Counted from the first letter of the stretch, positions 25,494-37,394 are shown. The stretch is 64,000 nucleotides of DNA from Actinomycetota bacterium (GCA_020161755.1 JAIUOS010000017.1:1-64000); one strand, 5' to 3'. The notes: a model not told the origin generated them from the letters alone. Numbers and translations are program-made.

Positions 25494-26600
25494 TCAGGAG
25501 TGGACGACGACCTCGACCCGCTGGAACTCCTTCACGTCCGTATAGCCCGTGGTGGCCAGCGCGCGGCGCAGGGCGCCGACGAGGTTCATGGTGCCGTCGG
25601 CCACGTGGGACGGCCCGAGCATGATCTCCTCGAGGCTCCCGACGCGGGAGAACTTGACCCGCTCGCCGCGCGGCAGCGTGGCGTGCCACGCCTCCGGGCC
25701 CCAGTGGTAGCCGCGGCCCGGCGCCTCGGTGGCCCGCGCCAGCGGCGAGCCGACCATCACCGCGTCCGCGCCGCAGGCGATCGCCTTCGCGATGTCGCCG
25801 GAGCGGCCCAGGGCGCCGTCGGCGATCACATGGACGTAGCGGCCGCCGGACTCGTCGAGGTAGTCGCGCCGGGCCTCGGCCACGTCCGCCAGCGCCGACG
25901 CCATCGGCACCTCCACGCCGAGCACGTTGCGGGTGCGCTTGGTGGCGCCGCCGCCGAAGCCCACCAGCACGCCGGCCGCACCGGTGCGCATCAGGTGCAG
26001 GGAGGCCTGGTAGGTCGCGCAGCCGCCGACGATCACCGGCACGTCGAGCTCGTAGATGAACTTCTTCAGGTTGAGCGGCTCGTCGACCGTGGAGACGTGC
26101 TCGGCCGAGACGGTGGTGCCGCGGATCACGAAGAAGTCGACGCCCGCCTTCTCCACCACGCCCGCGTACTCCGCGCAGGTCTGGGGCGACAGCGACCCGG
26201 CCACCGGCACCCCGGCGTCCCGGATCTCACGCATCCGCTCGGTGATCAGTTCGCCCTTGATGGGCTCGGCGTAGAGGTCCTGCATGCGCCGGGTGGCGGC
26301 CACCGGGTCGTCGATCCCGGCGAGTTCGGTCAGCAGCGGCTCGGGGTCGGTGTAGCGCGTCCAAAGCCCCTCGAGGTTGAGGACGCCGAGGCCGCCCATG
26401 CGTCCCATCGCGATGGCGGTGGCCGGTGACATCACCGAGTCCATTGGCGCGGCGACGATCGGGAAGTCGAAGGTGAGCGCGTCGATCTTCCACGACAGGT
26501 TCACCTCCTCGATGCCCCGGGTGCGCCGGGTGGGCACGATGGCGATGTCGTCGAAGCCGAAGACGGGCAGCGCGCGCTTGGAACGGCCGATCTCGATCAT
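25494..26600 (-). CDS. guaB3: GuaB3 family IMP dehydrogenase-related protein
   Basis: 368 residues, a TIM-barrel relative of IMP dehydrogenase without the CBS pair. It begins MIEIGRSKRALPVFGFDDIAIVPTRRTR and has APMDSVMSPATAIAMGRMGGLGVLNLEG and the flavin/phosphate-type ADGALGRSGDIAKAIACGADAVMVG. Where IMPDH has GSICTTR, this protein has RGTTVSAEHV, so the catalytic cysteine of IMPDH is absent, as is usual for GuaB3. It probably acts in purine-nucleotide metabolism. A GMP-reductase-like role has been discussed for related proteins, but this copy is untested. AAGGGAG precedes ATG 26600. It follows guaB by 19 bases, the conserved actinobacterial pair. Confidence 0.9.
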   Translation of the reverse strand: MIEIGRSKRALPVFGFDDIAIVPTRRTRGIEEVNLSWKIDALTFDFPIVAAPMDSVMSPATAIAMGRMGGLGVLNLEGLWTRYTDPEPLLTELAGIDDPVAATRRMQDLYAEPIKGELITERMREIRDAGVPVAGSLSPQTCAEYAGVVEKAGVDFFVIRGTTVSAEHVSTVDEPLNLKKFIYELDVPVIVGGCATYQASLHLMRTGAAGVLVGFGGGATKRTRNVLGVEVPMASALADVAEARRDYLDESGGRYVHVIADGALGRSGDIAKAIACGADAVMVGSPLARATEAPGRGYHWGPEAWHATLPRGERVKFSRVGSLEEIMLGPSHVADGTMNLVGALRRALATTGYTDVKEFQRVEVVVHS

Positions 26601-26619
26601 GGGTGGTGAGCTCCCTTGC

Positions 26620-28143
<1,524 letters not shown>

Positions 28144-28243
28144 TCACCTAACTGGTCCAGGGGATTGGAGTGGTCAGTCTAACGCCGGGCCGCCGGCTCC
28201 CTGTTCCCGGCCAGGAACGTCGGGCCCCGGCTGAGGCACGGAT

Positions 28244-29122
28244 TCAGCCGAGGGCGGAGAGCGCCTGCGACAGCCGGGGGTGCTCGAACTCGAAACCGGC
28301 GTCCAGAAGCCGGGCGGGACGGGCCCGCTGGCCGGACAGCAGGGCCTCGTCGACGAACTGGCGACCGAACACGGCGCCGACCAGGCTCAGCGGCAGCGGC
28401 AACGGGGTGGGCCGGCGCAGGTAGCTGCCGAACGCGCGGGTGAACTCCAGGTTGCTGACCGGGTCGGGCGAGGTCACGTTCACCGGCCCGGTGAGGTCGG
28501 ACGTGAGCAGGAACTCGGTGGCGCGGACGTGGTCGGCCAGGCTGATCCAGGACAGGAACTGGCGTCCGGTGCCGACCCGTCCGCCCAGGCCGAGTGCGAA
28601 GACCGGCCACTGCATGCCGAGGTAGCCGCCCTCGCGGGCGATCACCTGTCCGGTGCGCAGCAGGGCGGTGGACATCGGCGAGTGGGCGGCCGCCGCCTCC
28701 CACGCGGCGACGACGTCGGCCAGGAAGCCGCGTCCGGCCGGCATGGTCTCGTCCACGATCTCGGTGCCGGTGTTGCCGTAGTAGCCGACGGCCGAGCCGT
28801 TGAGCAGGCGCTGGCAACGTCCGTCCGGGGTGAGGCTGGTGACGATGGTCAGCGTGGACGTGACGCGCGAGCGGAGGATCTCCGCCTTCCGCTCCTTCGT
28901 CCAGCGGGCCCCGGCGATCGGCGCCCCGGCGAGGTTGACGACCGCGTCCACGTCCTCGAGGCCGGGGCCGTCGATGCGGCCGGCGTCGGGGTCCCAGTGG
29001 CGCTGGTCGGACGCGGTGACCCGTCCCCGGACCAGCCGCACGACCTCGTGGCCGCCGCGGATGAGGCGCCGGGCCAGGGCAGTGCCGATCAGACCTGTGC
29101 TCCCACCGATCGCTACCCGCAT
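28244..29122 (-). CDS. TIGR01777 family oxidoreductase (SDR/epimerase)
   Basis: 292 residues of the extended SDR type. NAD(P)-binding loop GGSTGLIGTALARRL at about 6-20, then VVNLAGAPI and KAEILRSRV, GSAVGYYGNTG and the C-terminal domain with NLEFTRAFGSYLRRPTPLP, the DUF1731 end found in TIGR01777 proteins. The cellular role is not established; related proteins are often called cell-division inhibitor SulA-like epimerases, without proof here. ATG 29122 is chosen over an extension to 29158, and AGGAT lies about 10 bases upstream. The 103-bp gap to guaB shows nothing notable. Confidence 0.87.
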   Translation of the reverse strand: MRVAIGGSTGLIGTALARRLIRGGHEVVRLVRGRVTASDQRHWDPDAGRIDGPGLEDVDAVVNLAGAPIAGARWTKERKAEILRSRVTSTLTIVTSLTPDGRCQRLLNGSAVGYYGNTGTEIVDETMPAGRGFLADVVAAWEAAAAHSPMSTALLRTGQVIAREGGYLGMQWPVFALGLGGRVGTGRQFLSWISLADHVRATEFLLTSDLTGPVNVTSPDPVSNLEFTRAFGSYLRRPTPLPLPLSLVGAVFGRQFVDEALLSGQRARPARLLDAGFEFEHPRLSQALSALG

Positions 29123-29174
29123 GGGGTGATCCTGCCACTGGCGTCCAAGGTGGCGCACCCACGCGTTCCGGGGA

Positions 29175-30536
29175 TCAGTTCTGGCCGTGCCAGATGACGG
29201 TCTGGAAGGCGTTCCAGATGCAGAAGGCGATGGCGAAGCCGAACACCCAGTAGCGCTGGCGCCGGGTCAGTGGCACCAGGCCGAGGAGCGCCAGGCTCCA
29301 GGGCAGGTACCACGGGTGCAGCGCCTGCCCGAGGACGGCGATCGCCAGCGAGCCCCACGCCACCAGGCTGAGCGGACGGTCGGCGAACCGCACCCCGATC
29401 CACACCAGGACGAGCAGCAGGATCAGGGTGCTCACCCGGCCGGCCATGATCAGGAAGCCGGTGTAGGAGCCGCCGGCCTCGGCGAAGAGGATCGCGCCGC
29501 CCTTGGCCAGCAGGGCGAGCGGGGCCGGGGTGTTCGCCAGGCCCATCAGGTCCAGCCACTCCAGCCAGCCGAAGCCCAGGCCGCTGGCGAGGCTCACCGC
29601 GACGAACCCGGCCAGCGCCACGGCGGTGGCGAGCGCCGTCCGCCAGCCCAGCAGCCACAGGCGGCGGGCGAGCGGCAGGCTCACCAGGGTGGCGGCCACC
29701 GGCAGTCCGGCCACGGCGACGATCGTCAGGCCGCCCTGCTGCTTGAACGCCATCGCCACCCCGACCAGCAGCGGGCCGACGAGGAACGCCGTCCACCACG
29801 TGCGCCGGCGCAGCACCACCCAGATCGCGGCGAGTGTGGTGGCCACCATCGGGGCGTCGTTGTGGGCGGCGCCGATGAAGTGCAGCACCAGCAGCGGGTT
29901 GAGCACGGCCAGCCAGACCGCGCCGCGGCGCGGCCGTCCGAGCAGTGCGGCGATGCGCGGCACCAGCACCAGCATCGCGGCCACCGACAGCAGCGCGGGC
30001 ACCCGCATCGCGACGACCGACCAGTACGGGTCCGCCCCGGTGGCGGCGACCACGAGCTGGTTGAGGCGAAGGGTGAGCGGCGGGTACGCGACCCCGCTAC
30101 CCGCCCACAGCGGGTCGACCAGGGCGGCGAACGGTCCGCCGGTGGTGGCCAGGCCGACGTGGTAGGGGTTGGCGCCGACGGACAGCGTCCAGCCCAGATC
30201 GGCGTACAACACGGCGTCCGGGCTGAGCACCGGCGGAACGACGAGCAGCGGCAACGCCCACATCGCGAGCACGGTGCCGGCGTGGACGAGCGGCCGGTTC
30301 CTGGTCGGACGGACGTGCCACCAGCCCCAGGTCAGCAGGATCGTCCCGACCACGATCAGGATGCGGTCCAGCGGCATGGCGGCCGCACGCCCGATGGCGT
30401 TCACCCAGTCGGCGGGCCAGCCGTCCGGGGAGAACGAGAACTCGGGGTGGCAGGTGCCCCAGGCCACCAGGAGCGAGCCGGCGGACCCGGCCCACGCGCC
30501 GGGTGAGCGCAGCGCTGTCACCGGACGGACGGTCAT
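29175..30536 (-). CDS. MptB-like polyprenol-phosphomannose-dependent mannosyltransferase
   Basis: A 453-residue polytopic protein with about 12-13 TM segments, GT-C type. External loop signatures include [23 protein letters not shown] near 105-125, where the acidic residues would be catalytic, and [29 protein letters not shown] and HPWYLPWSL. This pattern matches the MptA/MptB alpha-1,6-mannosyltransferases of actinobacterial lipoglycan synthesis. The acceptor here is unknown. It follows the chorismate mutase gene by 12 bases, an accidental-looking operon. Confidence 0.82.
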   Translation of the reverse strand: MTVRPVTALRSPGAWAGSAGSLLVAWGTCHPEFSFSPDGWPADWVNAIGRAAAMPLDRILIVVGTILLTWGWWHVRPTRNRPLVHAGTVLAMWALPLLVVPPVLSPDAVLYADLGWTLSVGANPYHVGLATTGGPFAALVDPLWAGSGVAYPPLTLRLNQLVVAATGADPYWSVVAMRVPALLSVAAMLVLVPRIAALLGRPRRGAVWLAVLNPLLVLHFIGAAHNDAPMVATTLAAIWVVLRRRTWWTAFLVGPLLVGVAMAFKQQGGLTIVAVAGLPVAATLVSLPLARRLWLLGWRTALATAVALAGFVAVSLASGLGFGWLEWLDLMGLANTPAPLALLAKGGAILFAEAGGSYTGFLIMAGRVSTLILLLVLVWIGVRFADRPLSLVAWGSLAIAVLGQALHPWYLPWSLALLGLVPLTRRQRYWVFGFAIAFCIWNAFQTVIWHGQN

Positions 30537-30548
30537 GCGCGGCGCCGG

Positions 30549-30833
30549 TTACTCGGCGGCGATCGCCGCGTGGTGGCGGACGACCTCGGCGACCACGAAC
30601 TCCAGCCACTTGGACGCGAACTCGGGATCGAGCTCGGCGCGGACGGCCAGGTCGCGCAGGCGGGCGATCTGCTGCTCCTCGCGCTCGGGGTCGGCCGGGG
30701 CCAGGCCGCGGTCCTTCTTCAGCACCCCCACCTGCTTGGTGATCTTGAACCGCTCGGCGAGCAGGCAGATGATCGCGGCGTCCAGGTTGTCGATGGAACC
30801 GCGGAGCCGTTCGAGTTCGGGGTCGCTCTGCAC
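30549..30833 (-). CDS. chorismate mutase, AroQ type
   Basis: 94 residues, all-helical AroQ domain converting chorismate to prephenate for Phe/Tyr. RLRGSIDNLDAAIICLLAERFKITKQVGVLKK supplies the first-helix Arg, the ER and the Lys of the active site. DPEREEQQIARL carries the second-helix residues, and the C-terminal FASKWLEFVVAEVVRHHAAI is the third helix. There is no signal peptide, so it is the cytosolic form. GTG 30833 is a leaderless start. No other aromatic-pathway gene is nearby. Confidence 0.88.
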   Translation of the reverse strand: MQSDPELERLRGSIDNLDAAIICLLAERFKITKQVGVLKKDRGLAPADPEREEQQIARLRDLAVRAELDPEFASKWLEFVVAEVVRHHAAIAAE

Positions 30834-30839
30834 GCGCTC

Positions 30840-30845
30840 AGCTTA
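30840..30845 (-). promoter_or_regulatory. -10 box of leaderless chorismate mutase promoter
   Basis: Reads TAAGCT on the reverse strand, 6 bases before GTG 30833. Confidence 0.5.
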
Positions 30846-30877
30846 ACGGGCGCCGCCGGACGGCCCCCGCCCCGGAC

Positions 30878-31432
30878 TCAGGCGATGACGTCGCCGGGGG
30901 TGGTGTTCGCCGGGATGCCGGTCACCACCGAGTTGGGCGGCACGTCCTTCACCACGAGGGCGTTCGCGCCGATCTTGGTGCCGTCCCCGATGGTGATCGG
31001 GCCGATGATCTTGGCGCCCGCGCCGAGCAGGACGCCGTTGCCGATCGTGGGGTGCCGCTTGAACCTGCCCCGGCTGCGGCCCCCGAGGGTGACCTGGTGG
31101 TACATCAGCACGTCGTCACCGATCTCGGCGGTCTCGCCGATCACCACGCCCATGCCGTGGTCGATGAAGAACCGGCGTCCGATCACCGCGCCCGGATGGA
31201 TCTCGATGCCGGTGAACCCGCGGGACCACTGCGAGAAGATCCGCGCGAGCGGGCGCAGGGCCGGGTTCTGCGTCCACATCTTGTGGCACAGCCGATGGAC
31301 CCAGACCGCGTGGATCCCCGGGTACGTGAGCGCGACCAGGACCTTCGAGGTGGCCGCGGGATCCTCCCGCATGGCCGTGTCGAGGTCTTCCTGGATGCGC
31401 GCCCACGCGCGCCGGGGCAGGGTCGAGTGCAC
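30878..31432 (-). CDS. cysE: serine O-acetyltransferase
   Basis: Makes O-acetylserine from serine and acetyl-CoA, feeding CysK. The 184-residue protein is the short EpsC-like form: an N-terminal helical part (about 1-65), then the left-handed beta-helix with hexapeptide repeats [27 protein letters not shown] and the catalytic HQVTLGG segment are intact, and the end is [15 protein letters not shown] 31432 shares its first base with the cysK stop (TAGTG), so translation is coupled. It is the third gene of metY-cysK-cysE. Confidence 0.95.
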   Translation of the reverse strand: MHSTLPRRAWARIQEDLDTAMREDPAATSKVLVALTYPGIHAVWVHRLCHKMWTQNPALRPLARIFSQWSRGFTGIEIHPGAVIGRRFFIDHGMGVVIGETAEIGDDVLMYHQVTLGGRSRGRFKRHPTIGNGVLLGAGAKIIGPITIGDGTKIGANALVVKDVPPNSVVTGIPANTTPGDVIA

Positions 31433-32364
31433 TAGTCCAGTAGATCCGCGTACAGCACCGTCGACAAGTACCGCTCGCCGAACGAGGGGATGATCACGAC
31501 GATCGTCTTGCCCGCGTTCTCCTCACGGGCGGCCAGCTCGCCGGCCGCGGCCAGCGCCGCACCGGAGGAGATGCCGACCAGCAGGCCCTCCTCGCGGGCC
31601 GCGCGACGCGCCCACTCGACCGCGGTGTCGCTGTTCTGCGGCAGCACCTCGTCGATCACGTCCCGGTCGAGGATCTCGGGGATGAAGTTCGCCCCGATGC
31701 CCTGGATCTTGTGCGGCCCGGGCGCCCCGCCCGACAGCAGCGGCGACTCGGCCGGCTCGACGGCCACGATCTTCACCTCGGGCTTGCGCTCCTTGAGCAC
31801 CTGGCCGACACCGGTGATGGTGCCGCCGGTGCCGACGCCGGCCACCACGTAGTCGACCGCGCCGTCGGTGTCGGCCCAGATCTCCTCGGCGGTGGTCCTG
31901 CGGTGGATGTCGGGGTTGGCCGGGTTGGCGAACTGGCGGGCCAGGATCGCGCCCGGGGTCTCCGCGGCGATCTGCTCCGAACGCGCGACCGCGCCCTTCA
32001 TGCCCTCGGGGCCGGGGGTGAGGACGAGCTCGGCGCCGAACGCGCGCAGCAGGGCCCGACGCTCCTTGCTCATGGTCTCCGGCATGGTCAGGATCACGGT
32101 GTAGCCGCGCGCGGCGCCGACGAACGCCAGCGCGATGCCGGTGTTGCCGGACGTCGCCTCGACGATCGTGCCGCCGGGCTTGAGCTGCCCGGACGCCTCA
32201 GCGGCGTCGATGATCGCCACGCCGATGCGGTCCTTAACCGAATTGGCCGGGTTGTAGAACTCCAGCTTGGCCAAGACGATGGCCTTGCTGTCGCCGTAGA
32301 GGCGGTTGATCCGCACCAGTGGCGTGCGCCCGATCAGTTTGGTCGCGTCCTCGAAATACGCCAT
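31432..32364 (-). CDS. cysK: cysteine synthase (O-acetylserine sulfhydrylase)
   Basis: A 310-residue PLP enzyme joining O-acetylserine and sulfide to give cysteine. PLP-lysine Lys44 lies in NPANSVKDR, with [12 protein letters not shown], the phosphate loop [15 protein letters not shown] and [11 protein letters not shown] all present. It begins [22 protein letters not shown], typical for CysK. It lies 70 bases after metY, overlaps cysE by one base and is weakly served by AAGG upstream. It is the second gene of the operon controlled by the cysteine leader. Confidence 0.96.
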   Translation of the reverse strand: MAYFEDATKLIGRTPLVRINRLYGDSKAIVLAKLEFYNPANSVKDRIGVAIIDAAEASGQLKPGGTIVEATSGNTGIALAFVGAARGYTVILTMPETMSKERRALLRAFGAELVLTPGPEGMKGAVARSEQIAAETPGAILARQFANPANPDIHRRTTAEEIWADTDGAVDYVVAGVGTGGTITGVGQVLKERKPEVKIVAVEPAESPLLSGGAPGPHKIQGIGANFIPEILDRDVIDEVLPQNSDTAVEWARRAAREEGLLVGISSGAALAAAGELAAREENAGKTIVVIIPSFGERYLSTVLYADLLD

Positions 32365-32434
32365 GTTCGTTGCCTTTTCCCTCGTGTTGATTCTTCTCGG
32401 TGTTCTTCTTCGGTGGTCGTGCGTCGGTCGTGCG

Positions 32435-33718
32435 TCAGGTGCGGGCCAGCGCCTGGTCCAGGTCGGCGATCAGGTCGTCCACGTACTCGATCCCGATGCT
32501 CAGCCGCACCATCTCCGGCGCCACGCCGGCCGTCACCAACTCTTCCTCGGTGAGCTGGGAGTGGGTGGTGGTGGCGTTGTGGATCGCCAGTGACTTGGCG
32601 TCCCCGATGTTCGCCAGGTGCGAGAACAGCTCGAGCGACTCGATGAAGGTCGCGCCGGCCTCGCGTCCGGCCTTCAGCCCGAACGCGAGGATGCCGCCGT
32701 AGCCGCGTCCGGTGAACACCCGGTCGGCGACCGCCTTGTACGGCGAGGAGTCCAGCCCGGGGTAGTTCACCCAGGCGACCTTGTCGTGTCCCTCGAGGTA
32801 CGTCGCGACCGCGAGCGCGTTGGCGGAGTGCCGCTCCAGGCGCAGGTGCAGCGTCTCCAGGCCCTGCAGGAACAGCCACGCGTTGAACGGGGAGACCGCG
32901 GCACCGGTGTTGCGCAGCAGGACGGTGCGCGCCCGGATGATGTAGGCGGCCGGGCCGGCGGCATCGGTCCAGACGACGCCGTGGTAGGCGGCGTCCGGCT
33001 TGGTCAGGCCCGGGAACCGGTCGGAGTGCGCGGCCCAGTCGAACTTCCCGGAGTCGACGATGATGCCGCCGATGGACGTGCCGTGGCCGCCGATGTACTT
33101 GGTGGCGGCGTGGACGGCGATGTCGGCGCCGTGCTCGAACACCTTCGCCAGGATCGGCGTGGTGACGGTGGCGTCCACGATGAACGGCAGGCCGAGGGCG
33201 TGCGCGGCGTCACTCCAGGCGTCCAGGTCGATGACGTTGATGGCCGGGTTGCCGATGGTCTCGCCGAAGACGAGCTTGGTCTTGTCGTCGACGAGCGCGG
33301 CGAGGTCTTCCGGCTTCTCCGGGTCGACGAACCGCACCTCGATGCCGTACTGGGGCAGCGTGTGCGCGAACAGCGCGTAGGTGCCGCCGTACAGGGTGGA
33401 CAACGCGACGATGTTGTCGCCGGCGTAGGTGAGGTTCAGCACGGCGTACGTGATCGCCGACGCCCCGGACGCGGTGGCGAGCGCGCCCACACCGCCCTCC
33501 AGTGCGGTCAGGCGGGACTCGAACACCGACTGGGTCGGGTTCATGATCCGGGTGTAGATGTTGCCGGGCACCTTCAACGCGAACAGGTCGGCGGCGTGCT
33601 GGGTGTCATCGAAGACGTAGGACGTGGTCTGGTAGATCGGCACCGCGCGGGCGTTGGTGGCCGAGTCGGCCTCCTCCTGGCCGGCGTGGACGCTGAGGGT
33701 GTCGGGATGGTGGGACAT
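32435..33718 (-). CDS. metY: O-acetylhomoserine aminocarboxypropyltransferase/sulfhydrylase
   Basis: A 427-residue PLP enzyme of the Cys/Met-metabolism family that makes homocysteine from O-acetylhomoserine and sulfide. It begins [30 protein letters not shown]-type (first part shown), with PLP Lys207 in [23 protein letters not shown] and the C-terminal [18 protein letters not shown] are present; the extra loops relative to MetB point to MetY. AGGAG (about 33722-33728) precedes ATG 33718. It is first in an operon with cysK and cysE and lies behind the Cys-rich leader, so sulfide use for both amino acids appears to be set by cysteine supply. Confidence 0.94.
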   Translation of the reverse strand: MSHHPDTLSVHAGQEEADSATNARAVPIYQTTSYVFDDTQHAADLFALKVPGNIYTRIMNPTQSVFESRLTALEGGVGALATASGASAITYAVLNLTYAGDNIVALSTLYGGTYALFAHTLPQYGIEVRFVDPEKPEDLAALVDDKTKLVFGETIGNPAINVIDLDAWSDAAHALGLPFIVDATVTTPILAKVFEHGADIAVHAATKYIGGHGTSIGGIIVDSGKFDWAAHSDRFPGLTKPDAAYHGVVWTDAAGPAAYIIRARTVLLRNTGAAVSPFNAWLFLQGLETLHLRLERHSANALAVATYLEGHDKVAWVNYPGLDSSPYKAVADRVFTGRGYGGILAFGLKAGREAGATFIESLELFSHLANIGDAKSLAIHNATTTHSQLTEEELVTAGVAPEMVRLSIGIEYVDDLIADLDQALART

Positions 33719-33739
33719 TGTCGCTCCTGGTGTGTGTTT

Positions 33740-33776
33740 GCCGGGTGTGCCACGGACGGCTCCAGTGGTGCCCGGC
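33740..33776 (-). promoter_or_regulatory. hairpin between cysteine leader and metY
   Basis: On the reverse strand GCCGGG pairs with CCCGGC, and CCAC inside pairs with GTGG, giving an interrupted stem ending about 12 bases before the metY ribosome-binding site. A smaller GATCC/GGATC hairpin lies just upstream of it. These are candidates for the attenuator structures acting after the leader peptide. There is no T tract, so Rho or translation control is as likely as an intrinsic terminator. Confidence 0.45.
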
Positions 33777-33841
33777 TGGCATGGGTGAACGATCCGCGAA
33801 GGGATCTGAGGAAACTGCTGTCGGGGATTTCGGGCGCGAGA

Positions 33842-33913
33842 TCAGCGCATTCGACAACAGGCCATCGACGGCACACAGCAGCAACACATGGTCGCAGGGC
33901 GCGTCGAGGTCAT
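33842..33913 (-). CDS. cysteine-rich leader peptide (putative attenuator)
   Basis: A 23-codon reading frame read on the reverse strand: MTSTRPAT followed by [15 protein letters not shown] and TGA. Six cysteines and three methionines occur in 23 residues, with a run of four Cys codons and one of two. Its ATG at 33911-33913 is only 6 bases from a TAGTCT -10 box, so the mRNA should be leaderless and the peptide its first product. It ends 123 bases before metY. Cys-rich leaderless leader peptides upstream of sulfur genes are known in other actinobacteria and act as cysteine-responsive attenuators; this one is inferred to do the same. Confidence 0.82.
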   Translation of the reverse strand: MTSTRPATMCCCCVPSMACCRMR

Positions 33914-33919
33914 GGCCGG

Positions 33920-33949
33920 AGACTAGCGGGGTGTCCATTGGATGGTCAA
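33920..33949 (-). promoter_or_regulatory. promoter of the leader-metY-cysK-cysE operon
   Basis: On the reverse strand: TTGACC (33944-33949), an 18-bp spacer and TAGTCT (33920-33925), then 6 bases to the leader ATG. It is the best housekeeping-type promoter in the window. It is divergent from guaA. Confidence 0.8.
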
Positions 33950-34004
33950 CCGAGTCTTGGCATCCGAGAAGAGCGCCGATTCCGTCCGGACATTCGCCGG
34001 GCTT

Positions 34005-34010
34005 TAGACT
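34005..34010 (+). promoter_or_regulatory. -10 box of leaderless guaA promoter
   Basis: TAGACT lies 7 bases before ATG 34018, with no Shine-Dalgarno. The 299 bases between metY and guaA therefore hold two divergent leaderless promoters plus the cysteine leader. Confidence 0.55.
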
Positions 34011-34017
34011 TCGCGCC

Positions 34018-35587
<1,570 letters not shown>

Positions 35588-35589
35588 AA

Positions 35590-35636
35590 AGAACCGTCCC
35601 CTTTCCACCCGGGTTGGGCGGAAAGGGGACGGTTCT
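35590..35636. terminator. bidirectional terminator between guaA and pspC
   Basis: A 21-bp stem (35590-35610/35616-35636) with one mismatch and a 5-base loop, followed on the + strand by CTCTTTTC and on the other strand by TTTCC. Convergent genes end on both sides (stop 35583 and stop 35645). Sequence unrelated to the other palindromes. Confidence 0.85.
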
Positions 35637-35644
35637 CTTTTCGG

Positions 35645-35902
35645 TCAGCGGTAGTCGGACGGCGGGTTGTTGTTGCCGCTGAACATCTTCTTGAGCTCGT
35701 CGAAGCCGGTGGGGCCGCCGTCCTCGAGCGGCAGCACGAGCCACAGCGCGATGTAGAGCACGGCCACGACCCCGAAGAAGAACGACGCGACGACAGTGAT
35801 GATCCGGACCAGACCGGAGTCGACGCCCAGCGAACGGGCGACGCCGCCGCAGACGCCGGCGAGGAACTTGTCCGACGAGGAACGGGTGAGCGGTTGTTTC
35901 AT
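35645..35902 (-). CDS. PspC domain protein
   Basis: 85 residues: PspC domain LTRSSSDKFLAGVCGGVARSLGVDSGLVRIITVVASFF with one main TM segment and the LYIALWLVLPLED end (about 5-63), then a short hydrophilic tail FDELKKMFSGNNNPPSDYR. PspC proteins are membrane-stress components; in actinobacteria they often pair with kinases. AAAGGAAA precedes ATG 35902. It is the last of three genes on this strand. Confidence 0.88.
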   Translation of the reverse strand: MKQPLTRSSSDKFLAGVCGGVARSLGVDSGLVRIITVVASFFFGVVAVLYIALWLVLPLEDGGPTGFDELKKMFSGNNNPPSDYR

Positions 35903-35925
35903 GGTGGGTTTCCTTTCGTGAAACT

Positions 35926-36099
35926 TCAGTTGTGCCTGCGGGAGAGCAACAGGATTCCGATACCCGCCACGACCAGGACGATCGGGGCGGCGATGCCGAC
36001 CAGGCGCCATTCGACGTGGCCGTAGGCGGTCCACAGGGCCAGGGCGGCGAGGGCGACGGCGAGGACGCCGAACCCGAAGGCTGCGCGGTCGTGGGTCAT
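35926..36099 (-). CDS. small two-TM protein between PspC genes
   Basis: 57 residues with two hydrophobic segments (about 8-23 and 33-52) around a short YGHVEWR loop, and a basic RRHN end. The start overlaps the stop of the upstream PspC gene as ATGA, which strongly suggests it is translated by coupling. It lies 23 bases before the downstream PspC gene. I do not recognise a family. Its setting suggests a partner in the PspC membrane complex (inference). Confidence 0.7.
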   Translation of the reverse strand: MTHDRAAFGFGVLAVALAALALWTAYGHVEWRLVGIAAPIVLVVAGIGILLLSRRHN

Positions 36100-37340
36100 G
36101 GCGTCACGTCCAGTTCGCCGAAGTCGACGCTGGCCGTCACGTGCAGGGTCGGCGCGTTCGCCGAGGACGCCGGGTACCTGGCGGAGCCGGACAGGTCGAC
36201 GCCGTCCTGGGACTGGTCGGAGTTCGCGACGTCGGTGGGGTTGAACTCGCCGAACTTGACCTTCCAGTCGACCTGGGTGTTCACCCCGTCCGGAACCTTC
36301 AGGTTGAGCTGCCCGGCACCGACGTGGACGACCAGGTTCTGGTCGGCGTCCAGTTGCAGCCCGGTCAGGTCGACGGTGAGCTCACCGGCGGACAGGGTGA
36401 CCTCCGGCGGCAGCTGCGTCCCGGTGGTGTAGGTGCGGTGCACCTCGCCCATCGACGGCATCGCGAGGTGGTTGGCCGAGCCCATCATGCCGGCGGTGAC
36501 CGCGGCCATCACCAGGGTCGCCGGCAGCAGCAGCGGCGGGCGTCCGCGCCGGGCGGCGACCAGCAGGGTGAGGCCGAGGCCTGCCAGCACGGCCGCGGTG
36601 TAGGCCAGCGGGGGCGTCGGCACGCCGACGACCGCGAGGACCGTCACGACCGCGAGCGACACGCCGGCCAGGGTGAGCGCCAGCCACCACAGCCGCCAGC
36701 TGCGTCGCGGCCGACGTGCGGACGCCGGGGCAACCGCGGCCGGCAGGTCGTCGTCGCGGACGGCGAGGTCGGCCGCGGGATCGGTGTAGGGCTGCGTCCA
36801 GCGCTGTTCGGACGCCGAGGCGAGGGCGGACGCCTCGTAACCGGGCGTCTGCTGCTCGACCAGCCGCTGTCGCCAGTTCTCGGCCGCCCGCTCGAACGGG
36901 GTCGGCTCCGGCGGGGGAGCGGTGCGCTGGTTGCGTCCGCGGAAGCCGAAGAACCAGATCAGGAAGATGACCACCACCGGGCCGAGCCCGATGCCGTTGG
37001 AGCCGACCACCGCGATCGTGACCACGGCCGCCGCGATCGTGACGGCCACCACGGTTCCCGTCGACCACGCGCGGGTGAACGGCAGGAACCGCCGCACCGG
37101 CATCTCGGCCTGGCCCTCGCGCGGCATCAGCAGCAGGGCCGACCCGTACGCCACCAGCCCGAGGCCGCCGAAGATGCTCAGCACGACGACGGCGATCCGA
37201 AGAAGGTTGGGGTCGAGGTGCCAGCGCCGCGCGAGCCCCGCGCAGACCCCGCCGACCATCGCGCCGTCACGCGGGCGGCTGATCACGGGGAGGTTCTCGG
37301 GCACGTCCCCATTCAACGCTGCGGACCGCGGCCGTTCCAT
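36096..37340 (-). CDS. PspC domain protein with C-terminal LiaF/toastrack-like region
   Basis: 414 residues. PspC domain at about 15-75 (RPRDGAMVGGVCAGLARRWHLDPNLLRIAVVVLSIFGG), two further TMs (about 95-112 and 116-133), and a disordered cytosolic linker. Then come TMs at about 215-235, 242-258 and 269-287. The final part, about 310-414, is beta-rich with repeated patterns such as GELTVDLTGLQLDADQNLVVHVGAGQLNLKVP and resembles the LiaF/toastrack sensors of envelope-stress systems. ATG 37340 is the first start, with no clear ribosome-binding site; GTG 13 codons later is an alternative. It is divergent from the LacI gene. Confidence 0.83.
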   Translation of the reverse strand: MERPRSAALNGDVPENLPVISRPRDGAMVGGVCAGLARRWHLDPNLLRIAVVVLSIFGGLGLVAYGSALLLMPREGQAEMPVRRFLPFTRAWSTGTVVAVTIAAAVVTIAVVGSNGIGLGPVVVIFLIWFFGFRGRNQRTAPPPEPTPFERAAENWRQRLVEQQTPGYEASALASASEQRWTQPYTDPAADLAVRDDDLPAAVAPASARRPRRSWRLWWLALTLAGVSLAVVTVLAVVGVPTPPLAYTAAVLAGLGLTLLVAARRGRPPLLLPATLVMAAVTAGMMGSANHLAMPSMGEVHRTYTTGTQLPPEVTLSAGELTVDLTGLQLDADQNLVVHVGAGQLNLKVPDGVNTQVDWKVKFGEFNPTDVANSDQSQDGVDLSGSARYPASSANAPTLHVTASVDFGELDVTP

Positions 37341-37394
37341 AAGGGTTGACCCTGAAGGCTCCCCTCTTCGCGGCCCGGGGGCGTACCATACCGG

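Noticed and set aside
33719-34017. Possible SAM riboswitch upstream of metY
   Set aside because: I looked for the conserved cores of the SAM-I/IV and SAM-II classes on the reverse strand and found none. The Cys-rich leader explains the region better.
33718-34017. N-terminal extension of guaA by 100 codons
   Set aside because: The extra part overlaps the antisense cysteine leader and its promoter, has no GMP synthase similarity, and ATG 34018 has a proper -10 box.
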